64,000 nucleotides of DNA. Source: Oscillospiraceae bacterium. GTDB taxonomy: Bacteria; Bacillota; Clostridia; Oscillospirales; Ruminococcaceae. The notes beneath the pieces were generated by a model, which made no database searches, was not told the DNA's origin, and saw only the letters and a list, made by a program, of their open reading frames with translations. The stretch's first letter is position 1; each line of letters begins with the position of its first letter. A program made the translations under genes and the position numbers. The stretch spans positions 62,001 to 126,000 of the forward strand of contig CACXEO010000096.1 of NCBI GenBank assembly GCA_902766785.1, written 5' to 3'. Positions 49,540 to 59,153 of the stretch are shown piece by piece.

Positions 49540-49689
49540 ATGGACATATACCGCGAATTATATCAAAAATTAGATCAACAAATAACGAATTCCATTAAAG
49601 AACTGGAAAAAGCGCAAAGAGAATCATTAGAACTTCTGCTCTCAACTCTAAAAGAAGCCGATATTACCGATGAAAACGACCCCGGCTGA
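49540..49689 (+). CDS. 49-residue helical protein divergent from the XRE repressor
   Basis: This short gene starts at ATG 49540 behind GGGGTGATAT and has a promoter of its own. The product is charged and predicted to be one long amphipathic helix (about residues 5-40), with KELEKAQRESLELLLSTLKE suggesting a coiled coil. It has no recognisable family. Its last codons and stop lie inside the left arm of the following terminator. The divergent arrangement with a small XRE protein resembles toxin-antitoxin or phage-remnant switches, but nothing in the sequence shows toxicity. Confidence 0.6.
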   Translation: MDIYRELYQKLDQQITNSIKELEKAQRESLELLLSTLKEADITDENDPG

Positions 49690-49713
49690 CCGTTTGGTCA
49701 GCCGGGGTTGTTT
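49679..49713 (+). terminator. Terminator between the small gene and aspS
   Basis: ACCCCGGCTGACC pairs with GGTCAGCCGGGGT around GTTT, followed by TGTTTTTATT. It starts inside the small gene's last codons and can also act on the minus strand for aspS. Confidence 0.9.
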
Positions 49714-51498
49714 TTATTCTTCGCCTTTTACAAGTTCAATGTGAAGCTCTTCGAGCTGCGCCGGATCGACCGGAGCGGGGCATTCGGTCATCAGCTCGGA
49801 CATGTTCTGCACTTTCGGGAAGGCCAACACATCGCGGATGCTCTTCCCGCCCAGCATGATCATCACCAGCCGATCAAGGCCAAGGCCCATTCCGCCGTGG
49901 GGCGGCGCGCCGTACTTAAACGCGTCGGTCAGAAAGCCAAACTTCTCCTGCGCTTCCTCATCCGAAAGGCCCAGGGAGGCAAACATCTTTTTCTGCAAAA
50001 CGGGGTCGGTGATCCGGATCGAGCCGGAGGACATTTCAACACCATTGAGCACCAGATCGTAGGCTTTTGCCCGGACACTTCCCTTGTCGGTATCAAGCAG
50101 GGGGATGTCCTCATCCATCGGAGAGGTAAAGGGATGGTGCATGGCAACATAGGTCTGGCTGTCTTCATCCCACTCGAAGAAGGGGAACTGGGTGATCCAG
50201 AGAAAGTTGTATTTCCCCTCCGGGATCAGGCCGAGCTTCTTCGCTACCTCGCCGCGGAGCGCGCCGAGGGTCGGTAGGACGACGCTGTTTTTCGGGTCGG
50301 CGACAATCAGGATCAAATCGCCCTCCTTTGCCTCCGCGCGGGAAACAATGGCGGCCATTTCCTCTTCGGCCATAAACTTGCCAAAGGAGGATTGTACGCC
50401 GTCCGGGTTCACCTTCGCCCAGGCAAGCCCCTTCGCACCAATCCCCCTGACAAACTCGGTGAGCTTGTCAAGCTCCTTGCGGGAGTAGGCAGCGGCGCCA
50501 CCGGGAACACAGACCGCGCGGACGGAGCCGGTTTCACAGGCTGAGGTGAAGACGGAAAAGCCGCAACCCTTTACAAGATCGGTCAAATCCTTGATTTCTA
50601 CGCTGAACCGGGTATCCGGTTTATCAGAGCCGTACCGCTCCATTGCCTCTTTATAGGTCAGGCGGGGCAGCGGAGTGGGGATATCAATCTCCAAGACTTT
50701 TTTAAATAAGTACCGAATAAACCCCTCGCCGACCTCCATGACGTCTTCAACGTCTACAAAGGACATCTCGAGGTCGATCTGGGTAAACTCCGGCTGACGG
50801 TCGGCCCTCTGGTCCTCATCCCGGAAGCAGCGGGCAAACTGGACATACCGGTCAAAGCCGGAGACCATCAGAAGCTGCTTGTAAATCTGGGGGGACTGGG
50901 GTAGGGCGTAGAACGTCCCTTCGTGGACCCGGGACGGCACCAGAAAATCGCGTGCACCTTCCGGCGTGGAACGAATGAGCATTGGGGTTTCAATTTCAAT
51001 AAAGCCCTGCTCGTCAAAGAAATCCCGCGCAGCCTTGGTAATTTTATGCCGCATGATGATATTTTTCTGCAGATCGGGGCGGCGGAGGTCAAGATAACGG
51101 TATTTCAGCCGCAGCTCTTCCTTTACGTTGGAGTTTTCCACGATTTCAAAGGGCGGTGTTTCAGCCCTGCCCAGAATTTTCAGGCTGGTCACCAGGATTT
51201 CAACCTCACCGGTGGGAATGTCTTTATTGACGCTTTCCCGGCGGGCAACGGTACCGGTCGCCATCAGCACAAACTCAGAGCGGACCTCCCCCGCTTTCTC
51301 AAAAACATCCCGGCTGGTCTGGTCGTTGAAAGCAAGCTGGACAATTCCCGTCCTGTCCCGCAGGTCAATAAAAATCAGGTTGCCAAGGTCGCGCTGTTTC
51401 TGGGCAAACCCGCAGACAGTCACCTCCCGCCCAACAAGTTCCGCGGTCACTGTGCCGCAGTAATTGGTTCTTTTGGCTCCATCCATCCGTTCGGTCAT
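49714..51498 (-). CDS. aspS: Aspartyl-tRNA synthetase
   Basis: AspRS charges tRNA-Asp (and tRNA-Asn if the enzyme is non-discriminating, which cannot be told here). The 594-residue bacterial-type protein has the N-terminal OB-fold (to about 110), class II motif 2 FRDEDQRADRQPEFTQID, the bacterial GAD insertion (about 290-420) and motif 3 GGMGLGLDRLVMIML. The ATG at 51498 follows the hisS stop directly and AGGAGG lies inside the end of hisS, so both synthetases are made from one transcript. Confidence 0.97.
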   Translation of the reverse strand: MTERMDGAKRTNYCGTVTAELVGREVTVCGFAQKQRDLGNLIFIDLRDRTGIVQLAFNDQTSRDVFEKAGEVRSEFVLMATGTVARRESVNKDIPTGEVEILVTSLKILGRAETPPFEIVENSNVKEELRLKYRYLDLRRPDLQKNIIMRHKITKAARDFFDEQGFIEIETPMLIRSTPEGARDFLVPSRVHEGTFYALPQSPQIYKQLLMVSGFDRYVQFARCFRDEDQRADRQPEFTQIDLEMSFVDVEDVMEVGEGFIRYLFKKVLEIDIPTPLPRLTYKEAMERYGSDKPDTRFSVEIKDLTDLVKGCGFSVFTSACETGSVRAVCVPGGAAAYSRKELDKLTEFVRGIGAKGLAWAKVNPDGVQSSFGKFMAEEEMAAIVSRAEAKEGDLILIVADPKNSVVLPTLGALRGEVAKKLGLIPEGKYNFLWITQFPFFEWDEDSQTYVAMHHPFTSPMDEDIPLLDTDKGSVRAKAYDLVLNGVEMSSGSIRITDPVLQKKMFASLGLSDEEAQEKFGFLTDAFKYGAPPHGGMGLGLDRLVMIMLGGKSIRDVLAFPKVQNMSELMTECPAPVDPAQLEELHIELVKGEE

Positions 51499-52812
51499 CT
51501 ATCTTTCCTCCTGGTCTTCTTCAATCGCGGCGAGAATGTCCTCCACACCGAGGTCATAGAGCGCGTCGGACAAATCTTCAAATTTCAACTCCCGCACTTC
51601 TCCGGTCGCCATATTCTTCACTTTAGCGGCGCCGCCGGCGAGCTCATCGTCGCCCAGCACCATTGACATCCGGGCGCCTATTTTACCCGCGTACTTCATC
51701 TGGGCCTTTAAACTTCTGCCCACGCTGTCGCACTCCACATAAAAGCCCTCCCGGCGCAGGCTGTTGGTAAGGGCGCTTGCCTTAATTCCGGCCTCTTCGC
51801 CAATATTGGCAATATAAAGTTCACAGGCGCGCTCTTTCGGGATTTCGATCCCCTGCGCATCCATAATCATTAAAAGGCGTTCCAAGCCCATGGCAAAGCC
51901 AAGCCCCGGTGTTTTTGCGCCGCCGAGCTGTTCAATCAGCCCATCGTACCGGCCGCCGCCGCAGACTGTGCTCTGGGCGCCAAGATCGTTTGAGACAAAT
52001 TCAAAAACAGTTTTGGTATAATAATCAAGCCCGCGCACGATCTTTGGGTTGATCACATATGGAATCCCCATCACATCAAGGCGCTTTTTCACGCCGTCAA
52101 AATGAACCCTGCAGTCATCGCAGAGATAGTCGAGCATAACCGGTGCGTCCTTTGCAATCTCAGCGCAGACTGGGCTCTTACAATCGAGAATCCTCATCGG
52201 GTTTTTCTCAAGCCGGGTCAGGCAGGTTTCGCAGAGCTGTCCCTTATAGCCTTCAAAATAGGCCTTGAGCGCCGCGTGGTATTTGGCCCGGCATTCCGGG
52301 CAGCCAATCGAATTGAGTTGGATCTCCAGGTTTTTGATCCCCATCGTATGGAAAATTTCATCCGCTACGCCAATTACTTCAGCGTCCGCGGCTGGGGAGG
52401 CGGAACCGAGCATCTCCACCCCAAACTGGTGGAATTCGCGCAGCCTGCCCGCCTGCGGCTTTTCATACCGGAAACAGGAAGTCAAATAGCTGAGCTTGAG
52501 CGGAAGGGCTTCGTTTAAAAGCCCCCGTTCCAAGACTGCCCGCATGGTACCCGCCGTTCCTTCCGGGCGCAGCGTGATGGAACGTTCCGTCCCGTTTACG
52601 GTAAAGGTATACATCTCTTTCTGAACCACGTCGGTGGTATCGCCTACCGAACGGGTAAAAAGCTCCGTGTGTTCAAAGGTTGGAAAACGAATTTGCCGGA
52701 AGCCGTAAAGCGCCGAAACTTCGGTGACAAGGTCTTCCACAAACCGCCAGCGGTAGCTTTGGCTCGGCAAAACATCCTGTGTACCGCGCGGGGCCCTGTA
52801 TTGTACTGCCAT
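51499..52812 (-). CDS. hisS: Histidyl-tRNA synthetase
   Basis: HisRS charges tRNA-His. The 437-residue protein has the class II motifs (motif 2 region SYLTSCFRYEKPQAGRLREF, here cited by its ends, and GLDYYTKTVFEF), the histidine-binding GGGRYDGLIEQLGG and a C-terminal anticodon domain. ATG 52812 follows GGGAGT. The upstream 52813-53081 stretch was searched by eye for a T-box core and none was found. The hisS-aspS order is conserved in Firmicutes. Confidence 0.96.
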   Translation of the reverse strand: MAVQYRAPRGTQDVLPSQSYRWRFVEDLVTEVSALYGFRQIRFPTFEHTELFTRSVGDTTDVVQKEMYTFTVNGTERSITLRPEGTAGTMRAVLERGLLNEALPLKLSYLTSCFRYEKPQAGRLREFHQFGVEMLGSASPAADAEVIGVADEIFHTMGIKNLEIQLNSIGCPECRAKYHAALKAYFEGYKGQLCETCLTRLEKNPMRILDCKSPVCAEIAKDAPVMLDYLCDDCRVHFDGVKKRLDVMGIPYVINPKIVRGLDYYTKTVFEFVSNDLGAQSTVCGGGRYDGLIEQLGGAKTPGLGFAMGLERLLMIMDAQGIEIPKERACELYIANIGEEAGIKASALTNSLRREGFYVECDSVGRSLKAQMKYAGKIGARMSMVLGDDELAGGAAKVKNMATGEVRELKFEDLSDALYDLGVEDILAAIEEDQEER

Positions 52813-53081
52813 AAATTACTCCCTCTCTTTTTGCAGGGCATGCCCCGCGTTATTTCGCATTTAAAAACCGCACTTACAGGCGTCACCTGCCGCGGCTGTG
52901 TGAACTTTACTGCCTCCAACCGGTCCATCGGCAGTATGTACCTTTCAGTCCATGCGCCCAAAAACCGGTTTTAGTATTGTGAATCATCAGCCGGAGCTGC
53001 CATAGCCCTTTCTGAAAAAGGCGGCTGATATAAACACCGGATACCGGAAAGACTTTGTCTTTCACAGGTTTCCACAATAAA
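52813..53081. other. hisS upstream region without recognised gene
   Basis: This 270-bp stretch precedes hisS. It has a short hairpin (GCAGGGC/GCCCCGC near 52837) and an ACCGGT-containing fold near 52920, but no T-box sequence, no clear promoter and no supported coding frame. Confidence 0.4.
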
Positions 53082-53107
53082 GCTCCTCATCCTTGCGGCT
53101 GAGGAGC
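53082..53107 (-). terminator. Terminator of the mreB-mgsA cluster
   Basis: GCTCCTCA and TGAGGAGC form an 8-bp stem around a 10-base loop; on the minus strand it is followed by TTTATT. It lies about 45 bp after mgsA. Confidence 0.7.
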
Positions 53108-53152
53108 GAAATGTCAAAAACTACCGTTTTCTTTTTCCGCGGAACGCCAGCC

Positions 53153-53557
53153 CTAACGGTTTGGGTTGACAATATTTCGCCAGTCAAGGTCGCCGCGTTC
53201 CAGACCGTGAATCAACACCTCGGCGGTTGCAATATTGGTCGCAACCGGAATATTATGCACGTCGCAAAGGCGCAGCATATTCATCTCGTTGATTTCGTGG
53301 GTCTTAGAAGTCATCGGATCCCGGAAAAAAAGCAGCAGGTCAATTTCATTGCAGGCAATACGGGAGGAAATCTGCTGATCCCCGCCGTGGCTGCCACTTA
53401 AGAAACGTTGGATTTCAAGGCCAGTTGCTTCAGAAACCAGCTTGCCGGTTGTGCCGGTCGCACAAAGGTTATGCCTGCTTAAAATACCACAGTAAGCAAT
53501 ACAGAATTGTACCATCAGTTCTTTTTTGGAATCGTGCGCAATCACTGCTATGTTCAT
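53153..53557 (-). CDS. mgsA: Methylglyoxal synthase
   Basis: MgsA turns dihydroxyacetone phosphate into methylglyoxal and phosphate, a bypass used when sugar phosphates accumulate. The 134-residue protein shows the start [36 protein letters not shown] with the catalytic Asp, and FFRDPM near 80. ATG 53557 follows GGGGGA, 12 bp after minD. Its position at the end of the mre/min cluster is common in Clostridia; a shape-related function is not implied. Confidence 0.96.
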   Translation of the reverse strand: MNIAVIAHDSKKELMVQFCIAYCGILSRHNLCATGTTGKLVSEATGLEIQRFLSGSHGGDQQISSRIACNEIDLLLFFRDPMTSKTHEINEMNMLRLCDVHNIPVATNIATAEVLIHGLERGDLDWRNIVNPNR

Positions 53558-53569
53558 TATAAATCCCCC

Positions 53570-54304
53570 TTACTGTATCAATAATTCCACATAATCACCC
53601 AAAATACGAGAAGCGATATTTTCAAATACCCTGGCGCAAAGGGTGGCCCTTTGGAAAGAATCCGGGCCGAATTCAATAGAGGAAAGCTCACTGCTCACCG
53701 GGACGACCCCAATCAGCTGCGCTCCGACCAAGTCAATGACCGCGTCCAAATCCTCAATTTCATTGAGACGTATCTTTTTATGGTGTACCTTGTTAATGAC
53801 AAGCCTCACCTTAGACGCACCGTACTGCTCCAACATCCCGGTCAGGCGGCCTGCGTCACGCGCACTGACCATATCCGGGGTCGCAACCACTAAAACAAGG
53901 TCGGCAATTTTCGGCGCCAGCAGAAGCGAAACACCAATCCCTGCCGGAGCGTCAATAATAACTGTGTCAAAATAACGGGAAAGAGCCTCACAGAACGCCG
54001 CAACGTCATCATAATCAATACGGGACGAAATCCCGGAAGGAGCGACGACCAGCGAAAGATACCCGTCTGAAGTGACAGGAACCACCCCGTCGCTCAATCG
54101 GCACTCTCCCCGCAGAATATTTCCCAGGTCATAAACGGCACGGTCCTCCACCCCAAGCATCAGGTCAAGACCGCGTAGGCCGATGTCCAGTTCGACAATC
54201 ACCGTTTTCCGGCGCATAGCCGCAAAAGTCATCCCCAGGGCAGACCCCACTGTGGATTTCCCAACACCGCCTTTTCCAGAAGTTACTAAAATTACATTCG
54301 ACAT
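53570..54304 (-). CDS. minD: MinD-like P-loop ATPase without MinC, MinE or membrane-targeting tail
   Basis: The protein of 244 residues has the deviant Walker A GKGGVGKSTVG at its N-terminus, DIGLRGLDLMLG (switch I region) and IIDAPAGIGVS (switch II), all typical of MinD. MinD normally binds the membrane by a C-terminal amphipathic helix and recruits MinC. Here the protein is shorter and ends ASRILGDYVELLIQ without the basic amphipathic segment. No minC lies between it and pbp2, and no minE follows. ATG 54304 is preferred, with GAGGT 7 bases upstream. Confidence 0.88.
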   Translation of the reverse strand: MSNVILVTSGKGGVGKSTVGSALGMTFAAMRRKTVIVELDIGLRGLDLMLGVEDRAVYDLGNILRGECRLSDGVVPVTSDGYLSLVVAPSGISSRIDYDDVAAFCEALSRYFDTVIIDAPAGIGVSLLLAPKIADLVLVVATPDMVSARDAGRLTGMLEQYGASKVRLVINKVHHKKIRLNEIEDLDAVIDLVGAQLIGVVPVSSELSSIEFGPDSFQRATLCARVFENIASRILGDYVELLIQ

Positions 54305-54391
54305 AAACATACCTCAAATACATTTTACCCATATTGAGGGCATTTGTCAAAAGTTTTAGCAAAATAACCAAATTTTGATCTGATTTAAACC

Positions 54392-56431
54392 TTATTCAGC
54401 CACAGAGCTGCTGTCTGAGGCATTCAAAGAAGAATCGGACAGCGCTGTCTGCTGTCCCGAACGCTGGGCTTTCAGCTCGTTATACGCATTGATAACCTGT
54501 GCCATCATATCCGCCGAGTATTCGCCGCCTTCTATCACAGCGGCAAATGAAATTTCCGGCATAGATTGAGCAGGGTAAAACCCAATAACCGTAGAATTGG
54601 TCAAAGTTTTGGTCACCTGAGGCGTACCGGTTTTGATTGCGACCCCTCCCGGAATATTGACCATAGTAGCCCGGTTGTTCGCCGCCCCCTGCATACCGCG
54701 GTGGATGATATCATACACATCGTCCTGACCAGCTAACTCGTTATTAAGAACCTCCGGCTGAGTTTCCTCAACCGTTTGGGTCAAGTCATAATTGCCGACC
54801 GACTTGATGATATGCGCCGCATACCGGGTTCCCTTGTTGGCAATTGTCATCGCCTGAATTGCCAGCTGAAGCGGGGTAACCTTTGTTTCAGACTGACCGA
54901 TCGCCGCCTGCCAGGTGTTTCCCTGGTACCAGGTGCCGCCGCTTTCTTCTACCAGTGCGGGGCTTGCTACAAAACCCTGTTCATTGCCGATTTCAAGCCC
55001 GGTCTTTTCACCAAGGCCGTAAATTGCAGCGTACTTGTCAATTAAATCAATGCCAAGGCGTCTGCCGACATCGTAAAAGAAGATATTGCAGGACTTCGTC
55101 AACGCTTCAACCACCGCAATGTTCCCGTGGACCCCCGTACAGGTCGGGTGATAGCCGTTCGGGCTGGTATCATAATAGTAAGTACCTCCGCAGTGAACCG
55201 TACTACCCTCAACAATTATACCCTCGAGTAGCGCCCCAGTCGCCGTAACAGTTTTAAAAGTAGAACCAGGGCGGTAAATTTCACGGAACGCACGGTTCCT
55301 TTTGGGTTTGAGCGGATCTTTCTCAATTTGGGCGCTGAGCTCCGGATCTTCTAAGTCGGACAGCTTATAAGTTGGGTAGGTAGCGGCCGCCAGCACCTCG
55401 CCGTTATTGGGATCCAGCACAACAATTGCGCCTGCATTTGCCTCTTTTCCCCTGCCGCCTGCCCGCTGGAGATTTTTTATAAAGTTTTCTAAAATATCCT
55501 GAACCTGTTTTTGAAATTCCTTGTCAATGGTCAGCATGACCGAGTTGCCGGCAACCGGTTCCTTGGCCGTGGTAGTGGAGATAACCTCCCCTTTATTGTT
55601 CTGTTCCACCCGGATAATGCCTGCCGTCCCGCGCAGGTCGGCTTCCATAACTTCCTCAATTCCGCCGCGTCCCACCAGGTCGTTGAGGGCGTAACCCTTG
55701 CTGGTGTACTCATCCACCTCATCCGGGAAAATAGCAGACATGGTCCCCAGGACATGAGGGATGACATCCCCTTCCCCATAGTCCCGGATTGACTCCGCAG
55801 AAACCGAAACTCCCGGGTATTTAAAGCTCAGTTCCTCAATGGTTGAAACTGTTTCAGGGTCAATATCCTCCGCAAAGGTATAACGGTTGTAAATAGAAAA
55901 ATCCTTGGCAAACATACTATAGCGCACGCCTGCCAGCGTCCGCCGTTCATCGCCGGAATAACCGCTCAATCCAAATTTATCCGCAATCGCGTCCATGCAC
56001 TCCTCCGCCGTAGCATAGGTCTGCATCCCGAGCTTGCTCTTCATCCGGGCAACTTCTTCGTCTTTTCCGGGGAGGAAGTAATAGGGGCTAGTCTCCGAAA
56101 CCGGCAGATCGTCCACCCATTCCTTTCCGGATTCTTTAAGGATTTTTGTCAGGGCGAGAATGGTTTCGTTTTCCGTTTCCTCTTTTAAAAACGCCCGGTC
56201 AAACACCAGGTTAAACCCCGCTTTATTCGTGACCAGCTCGTTCCCGTAACGGTCCACAATCCTGCCGCGCGCAGCGTTGACCGATACCTCGCTCACCGTC
56301 TTGCTGCCGGCCGCCTCCAAGTATTTTTCGCCGTTTACAACCTGGTACTCAATCAGACGGAAGCCGCAAAGGGCGCCCATTACCACAACCGCTACCGCCA
56401 GGGCGATAACCCGTACTCTTCCGTTTTTCAT
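54392..56431 (-). CDS. mrdA: Penicillin-binding protein 2 (elongasome transpeptidase)
   Basis: A 679-residue class B PBP that cross-links peptidoglycan during cell elongation, working with MreBCD. It has an N-terminal membrane helix (about 8-28), a dimerisation domain with VNAARGRIVDRYGNEL, and a transpeptidase domain with SxxK in PGSTFKTVTATG, SxN in SCNIFFYDV and KTGTPQ. The C-terminal tail is Ser/Gln-rich. ATG 56431 follows GGAGGT by 5 bases. It lies between mreD and minD on one strand, the classical elongation operon order. Confidence 0.94.
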   Translation of the reverse strand: MKNGRVRVIALAVAVVVMGALCGFRLIEYQVVNGEKYLEAAGSKTVSEVSVNAARGRIVDRYGNELVTNKAGFNLVFDRAFLKEETENETILALTKILKESGKEWVDDLPVSETSPYYFLPGKDEEVARMKSKLGMQTYATAEECMDAIADKFGLSGYSGDERRTLAGVRYSMFAKDFSIYNRYTFAEDIDPETVSTIEELSFKYPGVSVSAESIRDYGEGDVIPHVLGTMSAIFPDEVDEYTSKGYALNDLVGRGGIEEVMEADLRGTAGIIRVEQNNKGEVISTTTAKEPVAGNSVMLTIDKEFQKQVQDILENFIKNLQRAGGRGKEANAGAIVVLDPNNGEVLAAATYPTYKLSDLEDPELSAQIEKDPLKPKRNRAFREIYRPGSTFKTVTATGALLEGIIVEGSTVHCGGTYYYDTSPNGYHPTCTGVHGNIAVVEALTKSCNIFFYDVGRRLGIDLIDKYAAIYGLGEKTGLEIGNEQGFVASPALVEESGGTWYQGNTWQAAIGQSETKVTPLQLAIQAMTIANKGTRYAAHIIKSVGNYDLTQTVEETQPEVLNNELAGQDDVYDIIHRGMQGAANNRATMVNIPGGVAIKTGTPQVTKTLTNSTVIGFYPAQSMPEISFAAVIEGGEYSADMMAQVINAYNELKAQRSGQQTALSDSSLNASDSSSVAE

Positions 56432-56551
56432 TAGAACCTCCGTTCGTTTGAAACCTGTGTTGTGCATTCAGACTTTGGATAAAATTTGCCAATGCAAAAA
56501 ACAAACACGGCAGCGGTAAAAATGCGCCGCCCGTTTTTGCAAATACAGTTC

Positions 56552-57070
56552 TTACTGTTCCATCAAACTTTCAAATTTGTTGTGCAGCCGCCGTATAAGA
56601 AAAAACAAAAGCGGCGTCACCACCGTTGTATAAAGCGCGGTGGGCAGAATATACCGCAGCAGAATCAAATGGCTATCGGCATATCCCCAAATCAGGTAGA
56701 AGAATAAAAAGTCGAGCAGCCCCTGAAGAACCATGGTAAGGCCGCAGAACATCATGGAATTTAAAAAGTTGTTCCCTATAAAATACATGGTTGCAAGGGA
56801 AATGACAATACAGCAGACCATTAGGACAGCCGCGTTGAAACCCGGCGTTTTGCCGGATGAAAAATCCCACATAAAGCCTGCAATAATCCCGAACGCCATG
56901 GCGTACCCCTCCCGCTCCTGCATGGAAACAGCCACGGCAAACGCAACAATAAAAACCGGGCGGATATCAAAAATCCCAAGAAAAGAAAAGGTGGTCTGAG
57001 CAATGAAAAACAAATACAGCAGCACAAGGTAGGTCGCCCACTTAATGACTGAAACCGTTGTCTTGCGCAT
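56552..57070 (-). CDS. mreD: Rod-shape protein MreD
   Basis: MreD is a membrane protein of the elongasome. The 172-residue protein has five to six membrane helices; the typical second-helix region IFDIRPVFIVAFAVAVSM and the GFMWDFSSGKTPGFNA loop are present. Its start overlaps the mreC stop by one base (TGATG), so translation is coupled. The assignment rests on family pattern plus the mreB-mreC-mreD order. Confidence 0.92.
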   Translation of the reverse strand: MRKTTVSVIKWATYLVLLYLFFIAQTTFSFLGIFDIRPVFIVAFAVAVSMQEREGYAMAFGIIAGFMWDFSSGKTPGFNAAVLMVCCIVISLATMYFIGNNFLNSMMFCGLTMVLQGLLDFLFFYLIWGYADSHLILLRYILPTALYTTVVTPLLFFLIRRLHNKFESLMEQ

Positions 57071-57924
57071 CAGTCCTCACCGCCCTGGTTTTTTCCGAAA
57101 AAGTCGGTAATGATGAAAACCTGTTTGACTGTCTTAACGTCGAAAACCGGGGTTACCTTGGTATAGGAAGTGATCCCGTGCTCCTCGGTCTGAATTGTTC
57201 CGGCCTTTCCAATAATGACCCCCTTGGGGTAGATTCCGCCGGCGCCCGAAGTCACGATGAGGTCACCCTCTTTAATCTCGCTGTCTGTCCCAAGGTTTGA
57301 AAGCTTGCAGCTGTTTTCCTCGGACAATGCCACCGTACCGGTTACAATTCCAATTTCGCCCGTCCCCTGCTCCATCGCACCGATTTTAAGTTCCGGGCTC
57401 AGGATGGTAGTCACCTTGGAATAAACCTCTCCCACCTCTGTGACAACGCCGACAAGGCCCTCTGCGGTAATGACCGTATCCCGGACTTTGATGCCGTGGA
57501 GCGAGCCCTTGTCAATGGTAAAGGCACCAAAACGCTCAGAAGGGTCCCTCGCGACAACCGTAGCTGCAACCATCTGGATGTTGGGGTCTTCCTCTTTTAA
57601 GCCGGCGAGTTCCTTGAGCTGCTCGTTTTCCCTCTTAATCTTGTCGTAATCGACCATATCTTCCCGCAGCTCCGCAATTTCTTCCCGGAGCTGCTGGTTT
57701 TGTTCGTAATATTCCTGCGCATTCACAAATTTCCCGAAAAAATCGGTAGCCGTCTCCGAAATATACGAAGACAGCTTCTGGAACGGAGCCGAAATGGCCC
57801 CCACTATTTGAGATGTCACCGCTCCAACCCCGTTTTGGGAGATGGCGTAGATCATGAAGCCCAGCAAAAGCGCCAGCACAACCATGACTACTTTAAAGAA
57901 CCTACTGCGAAAGAACTCGCGCAT
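57070..57924 (-). CDS. mreC: Rod-shape protein MreC
   Basis: MreC links MreB to the extracytoplasmic wall-synthesis machinery. The 284-residue protein has an N-terminal membrane helix (about 9-28), a coiled coil (about 65-105, EQNQQLREEIAELREDM) and the two beta-barrel domains with VVARDPSERFGAFTIDKG and GDLIVTSGAGGIYPKG. It lies 70 bp after mreB and overlaps mreD by one base. Length is normal. Confidence 0.95.
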   Translation of the reverse strand: MREFFRSRFFKVVMVVLALLLGFMIYAISQNGVGAVTSQIVGAISAPFQKLSSYISETATDFFGKFVNAQEYYEQNQQLREEIAELREDMVDYDKIKRENEQLKELAGLKEEDPNIQMVAATVVARDPSERFGAFTIDKGSLHGIKVRDTVITAEGLVGVVTEVGEVYSKVTTILSPELKIGAMEQGTGEIGIVTGTVALSEENSCKLSNLGTDSEIKEGDLIVTSGAGGIYPKGVIIGKAGTIQTEEHGITSYTKVTPVFDVKTVKQVFIITDFFGKNQGGED

Positions 57925-57994
57925 TGCTGCCTCCTGCTACCGATTTTGTCATCCGGCCGCCTCTCCACAAAAACAGGCCAGCGTTTTAAGCGGA

Positions 57995-59008
57995 TTAATA
58001 ACGCGGGGAATCGTCCGAGAGGACGTCGTAAAGTTTATCGCTGTTTTCAAGCACCATTCCGGTTCCCTGGGCAACGCAGTCCAGCGGATTTTCCGCAACA
58101 TGTACCGGCATGCCGGTTTCGTTGTGAATCATAATATCAAGGCCGCTGAGCAGGGCGCCGCCGCCGGTGAGCATGATGCCGCCGTCGATAATATCCGCCG
58201 CAAGTTCCGGCGGGGTTTTTTCGAGTGTAATTTTAATGGCCTCAATCACTTTTTCAAGCGGCTCCGCCAGCGCTTCCCTGACTTCTTCCGAGGTGACGGT
58301 GAGGTTTTCCGGCAGACCGTTCAAAAGGTTTCTGCCCTTGACGTCCATGGTGCGCTCCTCCTCCAGCGGATAAGCGGAACCAATTTCAAGCTTGATATTC
58401 TCGGCTGTGCGCTCACCGATAAGAAGGTTGTATTTTTTCTTTAAGTAGTCGATAATGGAACGGTCGAACTCGTCCCCCGCGACACGGACTGAACGGGACG
58501 CAACGATACCGCCCAGCGAAATAACCGCTACTTCTGAGGTGCCGCCGCCGATATCGACGACCATGCTGCCGCGCGGCTCCGCAACGGGAAGGCCTGCGCC
58601 GATTGCGGCAGCCATCGGCTCTTCAATGATCGCTACCTTTTTCGCGCCCGCGCGCTCCGCCGATTCTTTAACGGCGCGGCGCTCTACCGCCGTAACGCCC
58701 GACGGGATGCAGATGATGACGCGCGGCTTGGAAAAGCTCTTCGCCAGCGCTTTTTTTATAAACTCCTGGAGCATTGCTGTTGTGACCTCAAAGTCGGCGA
58801 TTACGCCGTCCTTGAGCGGACGGACCGCCACAATGGAGCCCGGCGTTCTGCCGATAACGTCTTTCGCTTCCCGGCCAACCGAGCGGACGGTATTGCTGCG
58901 GGTATCAACCGCAACAACCGAAGGCTCGCGGATGATAACCCCTTTACCTCTCATATAAATTAAAGTATTCGCAGTACCAAGGTCAATTCCAATGTCACGT
59001 GAAAACAT
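57995..59008 (-). CDS. mreB: Rod-shape actin homologue MreB
   Basis: MreB filaments guide cell-wall synthesis along the cell cylinder. The 337-residue actin-like ATPase has phosphate-1 [14 protein letters not shown], the [12 protein letters not shown] segment, phosphate-2 [15 protein letters not shown] and the adenosine motif [17 protein letters not shown] 59008 follows AAAGGGGA. It is the first gene of mreB-mreC-mreD-pbp2-minD-mgsA and has its own promoter. Confidence 0.97.
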   Translation of the reverse strand: MFSRDIGIDLGTANTLIYMRGKGVIIREPSVVAVDTRSNTVRSVGREAKDVIGRTPGSIVAVRPLKDGVIADFEVTTAMLQEFIKKALAKSFSKPRVIICIPSGVTAVERRAVKESAERAGAKKVAIIEEPMAAAIGAGLPVAEPRGSMVVDIGGGTSEVAVISLGGIVASRSVRVAGDEFDRSIIDYLKKKYNLLIGERTAENIKLEIGSAYPLEEERTMDVKGRNLLNGLPENLTVTSEEVREALAEPLEKVIEAIKITLEKTPPELAADIIDGGIMLTGGGALLSGLDIMIHNETGMPVHVAENPLDCVAQGTGMVLENSDKLYDVLSDDSPRY

Positions 59009-59085
59009 AAAGTTCCCCTTTCTATCCCTCACACAAAATTGTGCGTTTTTTACATTCCTTTTTCATTTAGGGCTATAACAGTTCT

Positions 59086-59114
59086 ATTATAACCGCATCG
59101 TCGGAAATTCTCAA
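59086..59114 (-). promoter_or_regulatory. Promoter of the mreB operon
   Basis: On the minus strand TTGAGA (59109-59114) and TATAAT (59086-59091) are separated by 17 bases, about 75 bp upstream of mreB. Confidence 0.75.
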
Positions 59115-59153
59115 TAAAAAAATCCGAAAAATTTGTTAATATTGTAGAATTTT

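Noticed and set aside
52813..53081. T-box leader for hisS
   Set aside because: No GGGTGGNACC-type core or matching terminator is present on the minus strand.
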